Source: Geovibrio ferrireducens (lineage in GTDB: Bacteria > Chrysiogenota > Deferribacteres > Deferribacterales > Geovibrionaceae). Taken from it: 64,000 nt of DNA. Below, in pieces: positions 8,915-18,224 of the stretch. Location of the stretch: contig NZ_JAJAPB010000001.1 of assembly GCF_026226615.1 (NCBI RefSeq), forward strand, positions 62,001-126,000, given 5' to 3'. A model generated the notes under the pieces. The model saw nothing but the letters and a program-made list of their open reading frames with translations, made no database searches and had not been told where the DNA came from. The stretch's first letter is position 1. The number at the start of each line of letters is the position of its first letter. The position numbers were made by a program, and so were the translations under genes.

Positions 8915-9541
8915 ATGGAGAAGGGTGCAGCTGCCCTTGAGGAAAAGAATTTTAATAAGGCCTACCGCATCTTCTCCGCACTTGCGGATGAAAATGTCCC
9001 TGAGGCTGTGTTCGCCCTCGGCACTATGTATGAAAACGGGTTCGGCCTCCCGCAGGATCTGAGACGTGCGCTTAAGCTGTACATAGCTTCCGCCAGAAGA
9101 GGTGTAAACGAAGGGGCATACCGCGCGGCGATGATACTTATCAAAGGAGACACCGGACACAAAGACCCGCTGCTGGCGGTGAAACTCCTTGAGGAAGCAG
9201 CGGAGAGAGGGCATGACAAATCTCAGTACAAGCTGGGGTTTTACCATCAGGCAGCAAAATATGTTATGCGGGATTATGACAAAAGCTTTGCATATTACAC
9301 AAAAGCAGCGGCTCAGGGAAATGCCGATGCGCAGAACAAACTGGGGCTCATGCACGCAGCCGGCAAGGGGACAATGAAGGATTACGAAGAGGCTGTGAAG
9401 TGGCTGACTATGGCGGCAGGTCAGCGTCATCCGGAAGCTCTGTATAACCTCGCATGCATGTATCACGAAGGGAAAGGGGTGAAGGCCGACCTGAAAAAAG
9501 CCGTGCGGCTGTTCAAGCTCGCCATGAAGGCCTACGGGTAG
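8915..9541 (+). CDS. Sel1-like repeat protein
   Basis: At least 208 residues, made of about five Sel1/TPR-like repeats (for example ALGTMYENGFGLPQDLRRALKL and NLACMYHEGKGVKADLKKAV). Proteins of this type are scaffolds for protein-protein contact. No signal peptide is evident from the ATG at 8915. A much better ribosome site, AAAGGAG (8856-8862), lies seven bases before an in-frame ATA at 8870, which would add KLLKRIFSAAGKPT; no ATG, GTG or TTG is available there. The true start is therefore uncertain. Confidence 0.75.
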   Translation: MEKGAAALEEKNFNKAYRIFSALADENVPEAVFALGTMYENGFGLPQDLRRALKLYIASARRGVNEGAYRAAMILIKGDTGHKDPLLAVKLLEEAAERGHDKSQYKLGFYHQAAKYVMRDYDKSFAYYTKAAAQGNADAQNKLGLMHAAGKGTMKDYEEAVKWLTMAAGQRHPEALYNLACMYHEGKGVKADLKKAVRLFKLAMKAYG

Positions 9542-9562
9542 GAAGGCTCCGGTCATCGGTAT

Positions 9563-9592
9563 GAGATTGCTTCACTGCGCTCGCAATGACGC
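9563..9592. repeat. Half copy of a second repeat family (GATTGCTTC..TCGCAATGAC)
   Basis: The stretch has GATTGCTTC followed by TCGCAATGAC, a motif class seen in many bacterial intergenic regions. A full nested version lies at 17,906-17,989 and a diverged one near 62,345-62,406. In all three cases it directly abuts a three-hairpin repeat. Confidence 0.5.
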
Positions 9593-9600
9593 AGAAAACA

Positions 9601-9695
9601 GGCACAGGGATGTGCCCGCGGAGCGCGTACCGCAGCGAAGGCAGGTTTAACCTGCCGCAAGCGTGTATAGCAAATTCACATGGATGGAGGATTTG
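9601..9695 (+). repeat. Three-hairpin dispersed repeat, copy B
   Basis: Opposite orientation to copy A. Hairpin 3 is GGCACA/TGTGCC (9601-9616), hairpin 2 is GGCAGGTTTAACCTGCC (9640-9656), the linker is GCAAGCGTGT, and hairpin 1 is CAAAT/ATTTG (9671-9695) with a longer loop. It lies between the convergent Sel1 and dnaA genes. Confidence 0.75.
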
Positions 9696-9698
9696 ACA

Positions 9699-11036
9699 TC
9701 ATTGGTATAAGGTTTTCTCCAGCGTGGCTATAATCTCCTGAATCTCCTTGTCGTCCTTGCATTTTTTCTCAATAGACTGGACAGAGTGAAGAACAGTTGA
9801 ATGATCCCTTCCGCCGAAGAGTTCACCCACTTCCTGCAATGAAATATTCAGCTTGTTCCTTAATATATACATGGCAACCTGTCTCGGCAGGGATATGCTT
9901 TTTGTGCGCTTCTTTGATTTAAGGTCGCTCATCTTCACATTGAAGTAGCCTGTCACAGCATCTATAATATTTTCTTCCGTGACCATTTTATCCTTACGCA
10001 CAAGGAATTTATCAAGCGATTTCCTCGCAAGGGCTATGCTCAGCGGCTCATTATGGAAAGATGCGTATGCGCTGAGGCGGACAAGAGCCCCGATGAGCTC
10101 CCTTATGTTTTCCGTCTTGATATTTTCAGCAAGGAACATCCCAAGCTCATCGGAAAGCTTAAGATTCATTATGTCCGCGCGCTTCATTATGATCGCAGCC
10201 TTCTCCTCCGTTGAGGGAGCCTGAATATCTGCGATAAGCCCCCATGCAAAGCGGCTGCGCATCCTCTCCTCAAGGTCGGGAATCTCACTGGGCGTTTTAT
10301 CACTGGTGAGAATTATCTGTTTCTGCGATTCGTACAATGTATTGAAAGTGTAGAAAAATTCCTCTGTGCTTCTCTGTTTTCCGGCCAAAAACTGAACATC
10401 ATCAAAAAGCAGCATATCTATATTGCGGTATTTGCTTCTGAATTCATCCATTTTCTTGGTTTTCAGCGACTGGATCATCTCATTGGTGAATGTCTCCGAG
10501 GTGATGTACAGAACCTTGAGCTTTGGGAACCTCTCCATAATCCTGTTGCCTGCCGCCTGCATGAGGTGCGTTTTCCCAAGACCCACACCGCCGTAAATGA
10601 AAAGCGGGTTGTACTTCTGGAAATGCCCTTCGGACACTGCAAGGCACGCTGCATGTGAAAACTGGTTTGAACTTCCAGCCACGAAGTTCTCAAAAATGTA
10701 ATCCCGGTTGAGGTTGGAAGCGGCCGGAATTTTATAGTCCGCCACTGTGGAAGAAGTCACCGGAGCCTGAGAAACGGTCTGCGCCTTGGGCGCATCGCCC
10801 GTGATGATAAGCACATCCGCATCAATGGAAAGCCCTTCATTGAATATTTTCTTCAATGTATCAAGATATTTCTCATCAACCCAGTTCTTATAGAACTTGT
10901 TCGGAGCCTGAAGAGTGATCAGATCCCCCCTCACCTCAACCATCTGCAAAGGCTTTATCCATGTGGACACCACATCGTCGGAGCAGTGTTTTTTCGCTTC
11001 TTTAAGTACTTCTTCCCAGATCTTTACGTCTTCCAT
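9699..11036 (-). CDS. dnaA: Chromosomal replication initiator protein DnaA
   Basis: I place the start at the ATG at 11036 (MEDVKIWEEVLKEA), giving 445 residues, normal for DnaA; the 52-residue extension to 11192 reads through the intergenic terminator and is not credible. Domain III has Walker A GGVGLGKTHL and Walker B LLFDDVQF; domain IV ends with the DnaA-box-binding segment GGRDHSTVLHS. It binds oriC and opens the DNA. No dnaN or cluster of DnaA boxes lies next to it, so the origin is probably not here. Neighbours are a Sel1 gene and an aminotransferase. Confidence 0.97.
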   Translation of the reverse strand: MEDVKIWEEVLKEAKKHCSDDVVSTWIKPLQMVEVRGDLITLQAPNKFYKNWVDEKYLDTLKKIFNEGLSIDADVLIITGDAPKAQTVSQAPVTSSTVADYKIPAASNLNRDYIFENFVAGSSNQFSHAACLAVSEGHFQKYNPLFIYGGVGLGKTHLMQAAGNRIMERFPKLKVLYITSETFTNEMIQSLKTKKMDEFRSKYRNIDMLLFDDVQFLAGKQRSTEEFFYTFNTLYESQKQIILTSDKTPSEIPDLEERMRSRFAWGLIADIQAPSTEEKAAIIMKRADIMNLKLSDELGMFLAENIKTENIRELIGALVRLSAYASFHNEPLSIALARKSLDKFLVRKDKMVTEENIIDAVTGYFNVKMSDLKSKKRTKSISLPRQVAMYILRNKLNISLQEVGELFGGRDHSTVLHSVQSIEKKCKDDKEIQEIIATLEKTLYQ

Positions 11037-11150
11037 AGTGCTGCAATTCCAATAAGCTGATTTTATTTTTAGCGCCGAGAATAAATCATATAAGGCATGT
11101 CTGATCAGTATATGTCTTTTTCCTCTCCGCGAAAAGGGATAATAGGCAAA

Positions 11151-11185
11151 AAAAGGCGAAGCCTTCCTTAAAAGCTTCGCCTTTT
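11151..11185 (-). terminator. Rho-independent terminator after the aminotransferase
   Basis: The arms AAAAGGCGAAGC (11151-11162) and GCTTCGCCTTTT (11174-11185) pair over 12 bases. On the minus strand the hairpin ends in a run of seven Ts, and T-rich sequence also follows on the plus strand. It separates the aminotransferase from dnaA. Confidence 0.85.
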
Positions 11186-11228
11186 TCTTCATTATTTTTT
11201 TTATTTATAGATGCTTTAGAATCGTCTC

Positions 11229-12536
11229 TTACCTTGCGGAAGACTCTACATATTCCACTATTTTTTCGGCGAGGCGGCGTACCATGAATTCGAAGCGGTC
11301 TGCATCGCGTTCAAGGAGTGTCATGCGGAAGCCGGGTTTGCTAGTGAAGAATGATGTAAGCGGTACAACGCAGATGCCTGTGGCGCCGAGGAGATAGTAA
11401 ACAAAACGCTTGTCATTCTCTATACTGGAGCCAGTTATGCTTTCCACGTAAGTTCTTACGCCATCGTCCTCGATGTGCAGTTTCTGCTTGCTGTTGAGGA
11501 CAGCCTCGTTAAACACGACAGACATATAGAACGCACCGTTTGTTCTGTTCACCACTACATAGGGGACATCGCGCAGGATGCTGTAGGCTATGTTTGAGAG
11601 TTTTTCGTAATGCTTTATTTTTTCAGCGAGATAAGGCTTATATTCAGGATGAGACATTATGCGCGGAATGGACATCTGCGGGAATGTGGTGGAGCAGACC
11701 TCGGACATTTTCTGTGTGAGGATGGCATCCACATATCTCTGGAAAGCGGGGTCTTTGTCATAGTTGTAGACCTCGATCCAGCCGCATCTCGCTCCGGGCC
11801 AGGGATACTCCTTGCTGATCCCTTTCATGCTTATTCCGGGCACATCGCCTATGATGTCGGAGAGCAGCACGGTTTTTGATCCGTTGTAGGACATATTTGC
11901 GTATATTTCATCAAACACGAGCATAAGGTCATATTCTTTGGCGATGCGCACTATCTGCCTGAGCCCTTCTTCCGTATGGACATAGCCGGTGGGGTTGTCA
12001 GGGTTGATTACCAGTATGCCCACTATGGAGCGGAAGCTTCTCACCTTGCTCTCAAGCTCATCAATATCCGGCGCCCAGTGTTTGTATGGGTTCATCTGGT
12101 ATGTGTTCGGCGGGAAGGAAGCATGGAGAACCTCCGCCAGAAGGTGCGTGGAGTATGTGGGTTCGGGCATGATGATCCTCGCATCAACCCTGATCGCGCT
12201 GTATGATCTCGCGATAGCGTCACCCAGACCGTTGAAGAAAATAATATCCTCCGCTGTGATCTGTGCTCCGCCGCGTGCGTTAACCTGTGCGGCTATGTAC
12301 TCTCTGGTTTCCAGAACGCCTTTGGTGGGCGAATAGGCGTATGCGTTGTTATCCATGATAATTTTTGCGAGTTCCTCTTTCATCCAGTCCGGAAGAATTT
12401 CGCCTTTGACAATGGGATCGCCTATGTTTTCCCAGTAAATGTCCACACCTGCCTGACTGAGTTTGGTGGCAACATTAACTATGTTGCGTATCTCATAAGT
12501 CAGGCCGTTTCCGCTTTTGGCAAGATCATACCTCAT
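11229..12536 (-). CDS. Pyridoxal-phosphate aminotransferase (class I/II, AlaA-like)
   Basis: A 435-residue fold-type I aminotransferase. NPDNPTGYVH, VFDEIYANM and the Schiff-base Lys in SMKGISKEYPWPGARCGW are visible, followed by the phosphate-binding Arg. The family exchanges amino groups between amino acids and 2-oxo acids in the cytoplasm, and alanine or aspartate aminotransferase are both possible. The gene is alone on the minus strand between two terminators, so it is probably its own transcription unit. Confidence 0.85.
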   Translation of the reverse strand: MRYDLAKSGNGLTYEIRNIVNVATKLSQAGVDIYWENIGDPIVKGEILPDWMKEELAKIIMDNNAYAYSPTKGVLETREYIAAQVNARGGAQITAEDIIFFNGLGDAIARSYSAIRVDARIIMPEPTYSTHLLAEVLHASFPPNTYQMNPYKHWAPDIDELESKVRSFRSIVGILVINPDNPTGYVHTEEGLRQIVRIAKEYDLMLVFDEIYANMSYNGSKTVLLSDIIGDVPGISMKGISKEYPWPGARCGWIEVYNYDKDPAFQRYVDAILTQKMSEVCSTTFPQMSIPRIMSHPEYKPYLAEKIKHYEKLSNIAYSILRDVPYVVVNRTNGAFYMSVVFNEAVLNSKQKLHIEDDGVRTYVESITGSSIENDKRFVYYLLGATGICVVPLTSFFTSKPGFRMTLLERDADRFEFMVRRLAEKIVEYVESSAR

Positions 12537-12696
12537 TAGTCTACCCTCGCATAATATGACCGTTGAATACCCGTTTTACGGGTAAATCATCGTTTATATA
12601 ACAATATTTATATACTTTCAATAAGCAGTTTACGTATTTTTAAAACATAACAGAAAGCTTATTTTCCGGCGTTTTTTTGACCGTGAAACAAAAAAA

Positions 12697-12727
12697 GCGC
12701 CGCTTGCCCAAAGTAGGAAAACGGCGC
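12697..12727 (-). terminator. Rho-independent terminator after der
   Basis: On the minus strand GGCGCCG and CGGCGC form the stem and are followed by seven Ts (plus coordinates 12690-12696). It lies 35 bp past the der stop. Confidence 0.85.
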
Positions 12728-12761
12728 CTGCAATTCTTCAGCCCTGTTTGATGAGAGAGGG

Positions 12762-14090
12762 TCAGCTTTCTTTCTTCTCCCCTCTCTGCCTTATGAACAG
12801 CTTTATGGGTATACCCTGAAAACCGAAGTATTCCCTTATTATGTTGATCACGAAGCGCTGGTATGAAAAGTGCACCGAATCCGGATAGTTGGCGAAGATA
12901 ACAAATTGCGGCGGGCATGCCGCCACCTGTGTCATGAAGTAAAGCTTAAGCCTTCTTCCCTTAACCACCGGAGGCTGGTGACGTTCAAGAGCGGTCTGGA
13001 GAACACGGTTAGCCTCTCCTGTGCCTACCCTTTTGGTATATTCCTTATAGAGACCCTTTGCGGCCTCGAAAATTTTATAAACGTTTTTGCCGCTCATAGC
13101 GGAAGCGAATATAACAGGGGGATTGTTAAGGAACTGTAGCTTGAATTCTATGTCCGCTCTCATTTCCTTTGCTGCCTGATCCTTGTTTTCCACAGCGTCC
13201 CACTTGTTGACAACGAGAATAACGGGCCTGCCCGCTTCCCATGCATCCGCAATAACCTTAACGTCGCGTTCGTTAAGGCCTTCAACCCCGTCAATGAGGC
13301 AGACTGCTATATCCGAGCGGGAAACTGCGTCCTCCCAGCGGTAATAGCCGTATTTTTCTATTCTGTCCTTGAACATGACGGATTTTTTTCTGATACCTGC
13401 GGTATCTATAAGCACATATTTCTCATCGCCGTATTCAAAAAGCGTGTCCACAGCATCCCTTGTCGTGCCGGGAATATCAGTGACAATGAGTCTCTCCTCA
13501 CCGAGCCAGCGGTTGATCATGCTAGATTTGCCCACATTGGGGCGGCCGGTGACGATCAGCTTAATGCGGCCGTCATAGCTGAAGTTTTCCTCTTCCTCAT
13601 CTTCCGGCAGGCGGGAGATTATCTCGTCCATCAGGTCGTCCACGTTTCGCCCGTGGGTTGCGCTTATGGGGAAAACCTTGTCAACGCCCATGGAAAAGAA
13701 GTCATAGGCGAGGTTGTCCGCAGAGGATGAATCTATCTTGTTTACAGCGACTACAAAGTCTTTCCCGCCTTCCCTCAGAAGTCCGCACACTATCTCATCC
13801 AGCGGGTGAACGCCTTCACGCCCGTCTACCATGAGAATGAAAAAGTCTGCCTCTTCAAGAGAATACATGAACTGACGCTGCATTTCCTTTTTTACAATTT
13901 CTTCTTTCAGATCGTATCCTGCGGTATCCACCACACGGAAACGTCTGCCGAGCCATTCGGCAGTAAACTCTATTCTGTCACGGGTAACGCCCGCCATATC
14001 GTCCACGATGGCGATTCTCTGCCCCGCCAGTCTGTTGAAAAGTGTGGACTTACCTACGTTCGGGCGTCCGATTATTCCGATTTTTTTCAT
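12762..14090 (-). CDS. der: Ribosome biogenesis GTPase Der (EngA)
   Basis: 442 residues with two tandem G domains, each with its own P-loop (GRPNVGKSTLF near residue 7 and GRPNVGKSSMI near residue 180), DTAG G3 motifs and NKID/NKWD G4 motifs, then a C-terminal KH-like domain ending in basic residues. Der acts in assembly of the 50S ribosomal subunit. A terminator follows it. Upstream, between der and gltX, lie two copies of the three-hairpin repeat. Confidence 0.96.
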   Translation of the reverse strand: MKKIGIIGRPNVGKSTLFNRLAGQRIAIVDDMAGVTRDRIEFTAEWLGRRFRVVDTAGYDLKEEIVKKEMQRQFMYSLEEADFFILMVDGREGVHPLDEIVCGLLREGGKDFVVAVNKIDSSSADNLAYDFFSMGVDKVFPISATHGRNVDDLMDEIISRLPEDEEEENFSYDGRIKLIVTGRPNVGKSSMINRWLGEERLIVTDIPGTTRDAVDTLFEYGDEKYVLIDTAGIRKKSVMFKDRIEKYGYYRWEDAVSRSDIAVCLIDGVEGLNERDVKVIADAWEAGRPVILVVNKWDAVENKDQAAKEMRADIEFKLQFLNNPPVIFASAMSGKNVYKIFEAAKGLYKEYTKRVGTGEANRVLQTALERHQPPVVKGRRLKLYFMTQVAACPPQFVIFANYPDSVHFSYQRFVINIIREYFGFQGIPIKLFIRQRGEKKES

Positions 14091-14114
14091 TCCATCTATC
14101 TTCCTGATAGTGCT

Positions 14115-14240
14115 AAAAAACCTGCGTCCTGCAGTTTTTTATCACTCGCAGCCTGCGGAGCAAAGCTCCTTGCTGCTCTGGTTACGTTTGCGTTCCTCGC
14201 ATACGCTGCGGTACGCACTCCACGGGCACATCCATGTGCC
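14115..14240 (-). repeat. Three-hairpin repeat, diverged copy C
   Basis: Hairpin 1 is AAAAAAC/GTTTTTT (14115-14140) with loop CTGCGTCCTGCA. The linker is diverged (TCACTCGC), the middle part is longer than usual (14150-14224), and hairpin 3 is GGCACA/TGTGCC with loop TCCA (14225-14240). It lies head-to-tail with copy D. Confidence 0.6.
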
Positions 14241-14262
14241 TGAACTTCCTTTCCTATAGTTC

Positions 14263-14352
14263 AGAAACGGTACATCCTGTCCGTTTCTTCACACGCTCGC
14301 GGCAGGCTAAACCTGCCTTCGCTGCGCACGGCGCAACTCCATCCATGGAGTT
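14263..14352 (-). repeat. Three-hairpin repeat, copy D (best preserved)
   Basis: Hairpin 1 is AGAAACGG/CCGTTTCT (14263-14288) with loop TACATCCTGT. The linker is ACACGCTCGC. Hairpin 2 is GGCAGGCTAAACCTGCC (14301-14317). The second linker is TTCGCTGCGCACGGCGC. Hairpin 3 is AACTCCA/TGGAGTT with loop TCCA (14335-14352). All three stems are perfect. It lies just downstream of the gltX stop. Confidence 0.8.
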
Positions 14353-14379
14353 GTATATGTCTCATAGGCAAAAAGTAAT

Positions 14380-15822
14380 TTAGCCTGTGATCTCCAGAGC
14401 TGCGTCAAGTCTTCTCAGCAGCTCATCCACAGGCATGAGTGTTGCCATTTTATCTATTTCAGGTCCCTTAACGGAGCCGGATATGCCTACTCTTATCGCC
14501 ATGAAAAGAGGTTTGCCCTTCACACCTGTTTCCGTCTGCACAGATTTGGGTATGTCCTTATATTCCTCTTCCTTAATATATCCGCTGAAAGCGGCTACCT
14601 TTTCCCTGAAAGCCTTAAGCACCGACGGAGTTGTTTCCAGCTTAAGGTACTCGGCGGCTTCATCGTCCGGTGTCTGATACTGGAAGTATACCTTCATAAC
14701 CTCCGGCGCGTCACCGAGAAGTTCCATCTTGCTCGCGATTGAGGCGATCATCTTAACATAAACTTCCCTTTCCAGCCTGTCCGCGGGAAGACCGGCGTCA
14801 ACAAGGAACGGCATGCAGAGATCCGCAAGCTCCTCAGGGGTTTTCATGCGGATGTACTGGCCGTTAAGCCATTTCAGCTTCCCGAAGTCGAAGACTGCGG
14901 CGCTGGTGGATATGCGCTCAAGGCTGAACGATTTTATCAGTTCTTCCTTGCTTATTATCTCCCTCTCCTGCTCATCAGACCAGCTCAGCAAAGCGAGGAA
15001 GTTGAACAGGGCATCATTCAGGTAGCCCTGTGAACGGAACTGCTCAATGCTTGTGTTGCCGTGGCGCTTGGAAAGCTTTGACCTGTCCTCGCCGAGAATC
15101 ATGGGGATGTGTATGAACTCAGGGCGGCTGAAATTCAGGGCATCAAAAATAAGCGCCTGTTTGGGGGTGTTGCTCAGGTGGTCGTCCCCTCTTATCACAT
15201 GGCTGATGTTCATCAGAGCATCGTCTATGACTACCACATAGTTGTACACAGGCACTCCGTCAGGGCGGACAATGATGAAATCGCCGAAAACTCCGGTTTC
15301 GAAATCTATCTCGCCCTTGATTCTGTCGGAAATATGCACAACCTCTTTATCAATCTTAAAACGGATAGCGTAAGGAGCATCCGAAGCTTCAAGCTCGGCC
15401 TTCTGTGCGGGGGAAAGATGTCTGCATCTGCCGCTGTAAACGGGCTGGCGGTTCTCTATACGCGCCTTTTCCCTTTCAGCATCAAGCTCTTCCTTGGTGC
15501 ACCAGCATTTGTACGCATGCCCTTTTTCAAGGAGCTCCTCAGTGTATTTTTTATATATGTCAAACCTTTCTGACTGTCTGTAGGGGCCGTGCTCCCCGCC
15601 TTTTCTGGGGCCTTCGTCCCAGTCCATGAGCAGCCATTTCATGTCCTCATAGATCAGCTCCTCGCTGGCGAGGGTGGAACGGTCAAAGTCTGTATCCTCT
15701 ATCCTCAGAATGAAAGTGCCACCGATATTGCGTGCAAAAAGATAATTAAAAAGCGCCGTTCTGGCGTTTCCTACGTGTATGTGCCCGGTGGGGCTGGGTG
15801 CGAATCTCACTCTTACTGACAT
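14380..15822 (-). CDS. gltX: Glutamyl-tRNA synthetase
   Basis: I choose the ATG at 15822, ten bases after AAAAGGAG, over the TTG at 15831 that nearly touches the ribosome site; the protein is then 480 residues. The class I signature appears as APSPTGHIHVGNART, and the KMSKS motif as DRSKLSKRHG. A Cys pair (CWC) near residue 110 with a later CRH suggests a zinc site. It charges tRNA-Glu (and perhaps tRNA-Gln, if the organism uses the amidotransferase route). It is monocistronic on the minus strand. Confidence 0.95.
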   Translation of the reverse strand: MSVRVRFAPSPTGHIHVGNARTALFNYLFARNIGGTFILRIEDTDFDRSTLASEELIYEDMKWLLMDWDEGPRKGGEHGPYRQSERFDIYKKYTEELLEKGHAYKCWCTKEELDAEREKARIENRQPVYSGRCRHLSPAQKAELEASDAPYAIRFKIDKEVVHISDRIKGEIDFETGVFGDFIIVRPDGVPVYNYVVVIDDALMNISHVIRGDDHLSNTPKQALIFDALNFSRPEFIHIPMILGEDRSKLSKRHGNTSIEQFRSQGYLNDALFNFLALLSWSDEQEREIISKEELIKSFSLERISTSAAVFDFGKLKWLNGQYIRMKTPEELADLCMPFLVDAGLPADRLEREVYVKMIASIASKMELLGDAPEVMKVYFQYQTPDDEAAEYLKLETTPSVLKAFREKVAAFSGYIKEEEYKDIPKSVQTETGVKGKPLFMAIRVGISGSVKGPEIDKMATLMPVDELLRRLDAALEITG

Positions 15823-16078
15823 AGCTGACAAACTCCTTTTGTTTGAACACGCCCTTTTCCGGTGCGCATTACCTCAAAGTACGCCACTTTATAGATTTTG
15901 TAAAATTGATCAAGCGAAATCAGGCATTTTTCCGGATAATTACTGCATCAAGCTGTCTTGACAGTAATATTTATCAACCATTATAATTTACATTATCGGA
16001 ATATCTGATCTGCATGAACACTTTATGTGTCCGCCAGCCAGCTTCATCTGAAAACCAAATAACCTTACGGGGCAGTTT

Positions 16079-17800
16079 ATGAAAATAAGCACTAAAATGA
16101 CCGTTTTCATCAATATTTTTCTCATCGCCTGCTTTTCCGTCCTCTTTATTTTTAACGCAAAGAATGCGCGCGAAAAGGCGTTTGAAGCTGAAATAGACAA
16201 AGCACGGAAAATTATCACCATGGCGGAAGGGATAAGAGAATATTCCAATTCGCTCATTCACAGCGAAACGTTGAATATAGATGAACTCAAGAAAGATACC
16301 GCAAAGCTGGTTCAGGTTATACCTGTGGTATCTGCGATCAGAGTTTCAGAGGCCAAGGCGGATCTGACCGGCATGCAGTTCAAGGTCCCCAAACTATCGC
16401 CCCGGAATCCGAAAAACACACCGGATGATGTGGATCTCACTGCACTGGAGCATCTTAAAAAAATTGACACAAAGAAAGGGGACACACCGGAGCATGTGAT
16501 ATATGACCACAGCGGAGGTATAGTCCGTTATTACAAGGCAGTGCGGCTCACTAAGGAATGTGAGTGGTGTCACGGAGATCCGGCAACGTCTATGGCGCTG
16601 TGGGGCAATGACCAAGGGCTCGACCCCACAGGGGTTAAGATGGAAAACTGGCGCGCCGGGGAGATACACGGCGCATTCGAGTTCATGATACCCATGGCGC
16701 CCATCAACGCCGCAGTCAGAGCCGTAATCATAAAAGATTTCACTGCCATGGTGCTCATTCTCCTTATTCTCAGCGTCAGCACAGTTTACATGAGCAGAAA
16801 GGTGCTGTTCACCAAGCTTAAGGTACTGGAGACAAGGCTGAAAAACATCGCAACGGGAAAAGGCGACCTAACCCGCTACATGGAACACAAAGGCAATGAC
16901 GAACTGGGAGCCATAGCCGCAAACTTCAACATGTTCATCAATTATATCAAGTCAATTGTAATAGATATTCAGGAGCAGGCCGAATATATAACCAGAGCGA
17001 CAGAAAAGCTTGATCTCAACATCGATGAAATCGGAAAGGGTGTCACTTCCCAGAAGGAGGACACGGAGCAGCTTTCCGCCGCAGTTTCCGAAATGAACGC
17101 CAGCGTGGAGAGCATCGCGGAAAACTCCCGCCTTACATACCAGAAGGCTGTTCAGACGCAGAACGCAGCGGCCAAAGGGGATAAAGCCGTTACTGAGATG
17201 ATCGCTAAAATGGAAGAGCTTACGCGCAGTATAAACGAGTCCTCAATGATGGTGGAGGATCTGAAAATTTCCACTGATAAAATTGGAGACATCATCGAAG
17301 TGATAAATGACATAGCCGATCAGACCAACCTTCTGGCGCTTAATGCTTCCATCGAGGCGGCCAGAGCAGGCGAGCAGGGGCGCGGCTTCGCTGTTGTGGC
17401 GGAAGAGGTGCGCAAGCTTGCCGAGAGGACACAGACTGCGACCAAGGAAATATCAGAGATGATAATCTCCCTGCAGAGAGAGTCGCAGAAAGCCGCTTCA
17501 AACATAGTGAACTCTGTGACCAAGGTTGAGCAGGGGAGCAAAGTTGCCCATATAGCCGGAGAAGCACTGAAAGAGATAATCAGCGATTCCCATGAATCAA
17601 CAGATATGGTGAGGCAGATTCAGTCATCCACCTCAGAGCAGACAAGCGCAATATCGCTTATTGCGGAGAATGCGGAAAAAATCAACACGGTTGCAGATAA
17701 TAATGATGAACGGCTGCATGACATAAGCGGAGAGACTGACATTCTTAATGCAAGAGCAAAGGATCTGGCGTCCAAGGTTCAGTCATTTAAAACCAAATAA
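16079..17800 (+). CDS. Methyl-accepting chemotaxis protein with periplasmic c-type heme domain
   Basis: 573 residues: TM1 about 8-25, a periplasmic domain about 26-221, TM2 about 222-238, HAMP, then a signalling domain with the hairpin tip [35 protein letters not shown]. The periplasmic part contains CEWCH at 161-165, a covalent heme-c site, in the setting of a Tll0287-like (DUF3365) domain: [10 protein letters not shown] comes before it and [13 protein letters not shown] after. Heme sensor chemoreceptors are known in Geobacter and respond to redox or gas ligands. It is expected to bias motility through CheA/CheW, none of which is in the window. It is a single gene. Confidence 0.93.
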   Translation: MKISTKMTVFINIFLIACFSVLFIFNAKNAREKAFEAEIDKARKIITMAEGIREYSNSLIHSETLNIDELKKDTAKLVQVIPVVSAIRVSEAKADLTGMQFKVPKLSPRNPKNTPDDVDLTALEHLKKIDTKKGDTPEHVIYDHSGGIVRYYKAVRLTKECEWCHGDPATSMALWGNDQGLDPTGVKMENWRAGEIHGAFEFMIPMAPINAAVRAVIIKDFTAMVLILLILSVSTVYMSRKVLFTKLKVLETRLKNIATGKGDLTRYMEHKGNDELGAIAANFNMFINYIKSIVIDIQEQAEYITRATEKLDLNIDEIGKGVTSQKEDTEQLSAAVSEMNASVESIAENSRLTYQKAVQTQNAAAKGDKAVTEMIAKMEELTRSINESSMMVEDLKISTDKIGDIIEVINDIADQTNLLALNASIEAARAGEQGRGFAVVAEEVRKLAERTQTATKEISEMIISLQRESQKAASNIVNSVTKVEQGSKVAHIAGEALKEIISDSHESTDMVRQIQSSTSEQTSAISLIAENAEKINTVADNNDERLHDISGETDILNARAKDLASKVQSFKTK

Positions 17801-17805
17801 GTAAT

Positions 17806-17835
17806 ATCCCCCGCCGGGACAACCTGACGGGGGAT
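17806..17835 (+). terminator. Hairpin after the chemoreceptor gene
   Basis: ATCCCCCG (17806-17813) pairs with CGGGGGAT (17828-17835). No U-tract follows, so termination is only suggested by position, five bases past the stop. Confidence 0.4.
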
Positions 17836-17905
17836 AAGCGGTATATGTTGACAACTCAAAGCAGGAGGCAAGGAGTTTTAACTGACTTCACAATACAGGG
17901 CTCAG

Positions 17906-17989
17906 GTCACTGCGAGGAAGGAGCAGCCTGACGAAGCAGTCTGTATGTATACTGAGAGACTGCTTCACCCTTTCAGGGTTCGCAGTGAC
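17906..17989. repeat. Nested palindromic repeat (second family, full copy)
   Basis: The outer arms GTCACTGCGA (17906-17915) and TCGCAGTGAC (17980-17989) and the inner arms GAAGCAGTCT (17933-17942) and AGACTGCTTC (17957-17966) both pair perfectly over ten bases. Related halves lie near 9,563 and 62,345. Confidence 0.7.
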
Positions 17990-17995
17990 GCAGTA

Positions 17996-18192
17996 ACTTC
18001 ACAATAAAAAATTCTCCCTCCATGGGAATTTTTTATACACGCTCGCGGCAGGATAAACCTGCCTTCGCCCGCACGGCGCGCCCCCATCTGACTTCACAAT
18101 AAAAAATTCTCCCTCCATGGGAATTTTTTATACACGCTCGCGGCAGGATGAACCTGCCTTCGCTCGCACGGCGCGCCCCCATCCTTGGGGGC
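17996..18192 (-). repeat. Tandem pair of three-hairpin repeats, copies E and F
   Basis: Two near-identical units start at 17996 and 18091 (period 95 bp). Each has an AT-rich hairpin 1 (AAAAAATT..AATTTTTT with TCCC/GGGA at the tip), ACACGCTCGC and hairpin 2 (GGCAGGATAAACCTGCC at 18047-18063; GGCAGGATGAACCTGCC at 18142-18158). Only copy F has a complete hairpin 3 (GCCCCCA/TTGGGGGC, 18175-18192). The one-base differences fall in the hairpin 2 loop. The pair sits just past the DAHP synthase stop. Confidence 0.8.
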
Positions 18193-18224
18193 GTGGGGGC
18201 AATATTATATCATGTTATCAAGAC

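Noticed and set aside
11037-11192. N-terminal extension of DnaA by 52 residues
   Set aside because: It crosses the aminotransferase terminator, is rich in basic low-complexity sequence, and DnaA alignments begin at MEDVKIWEEV.
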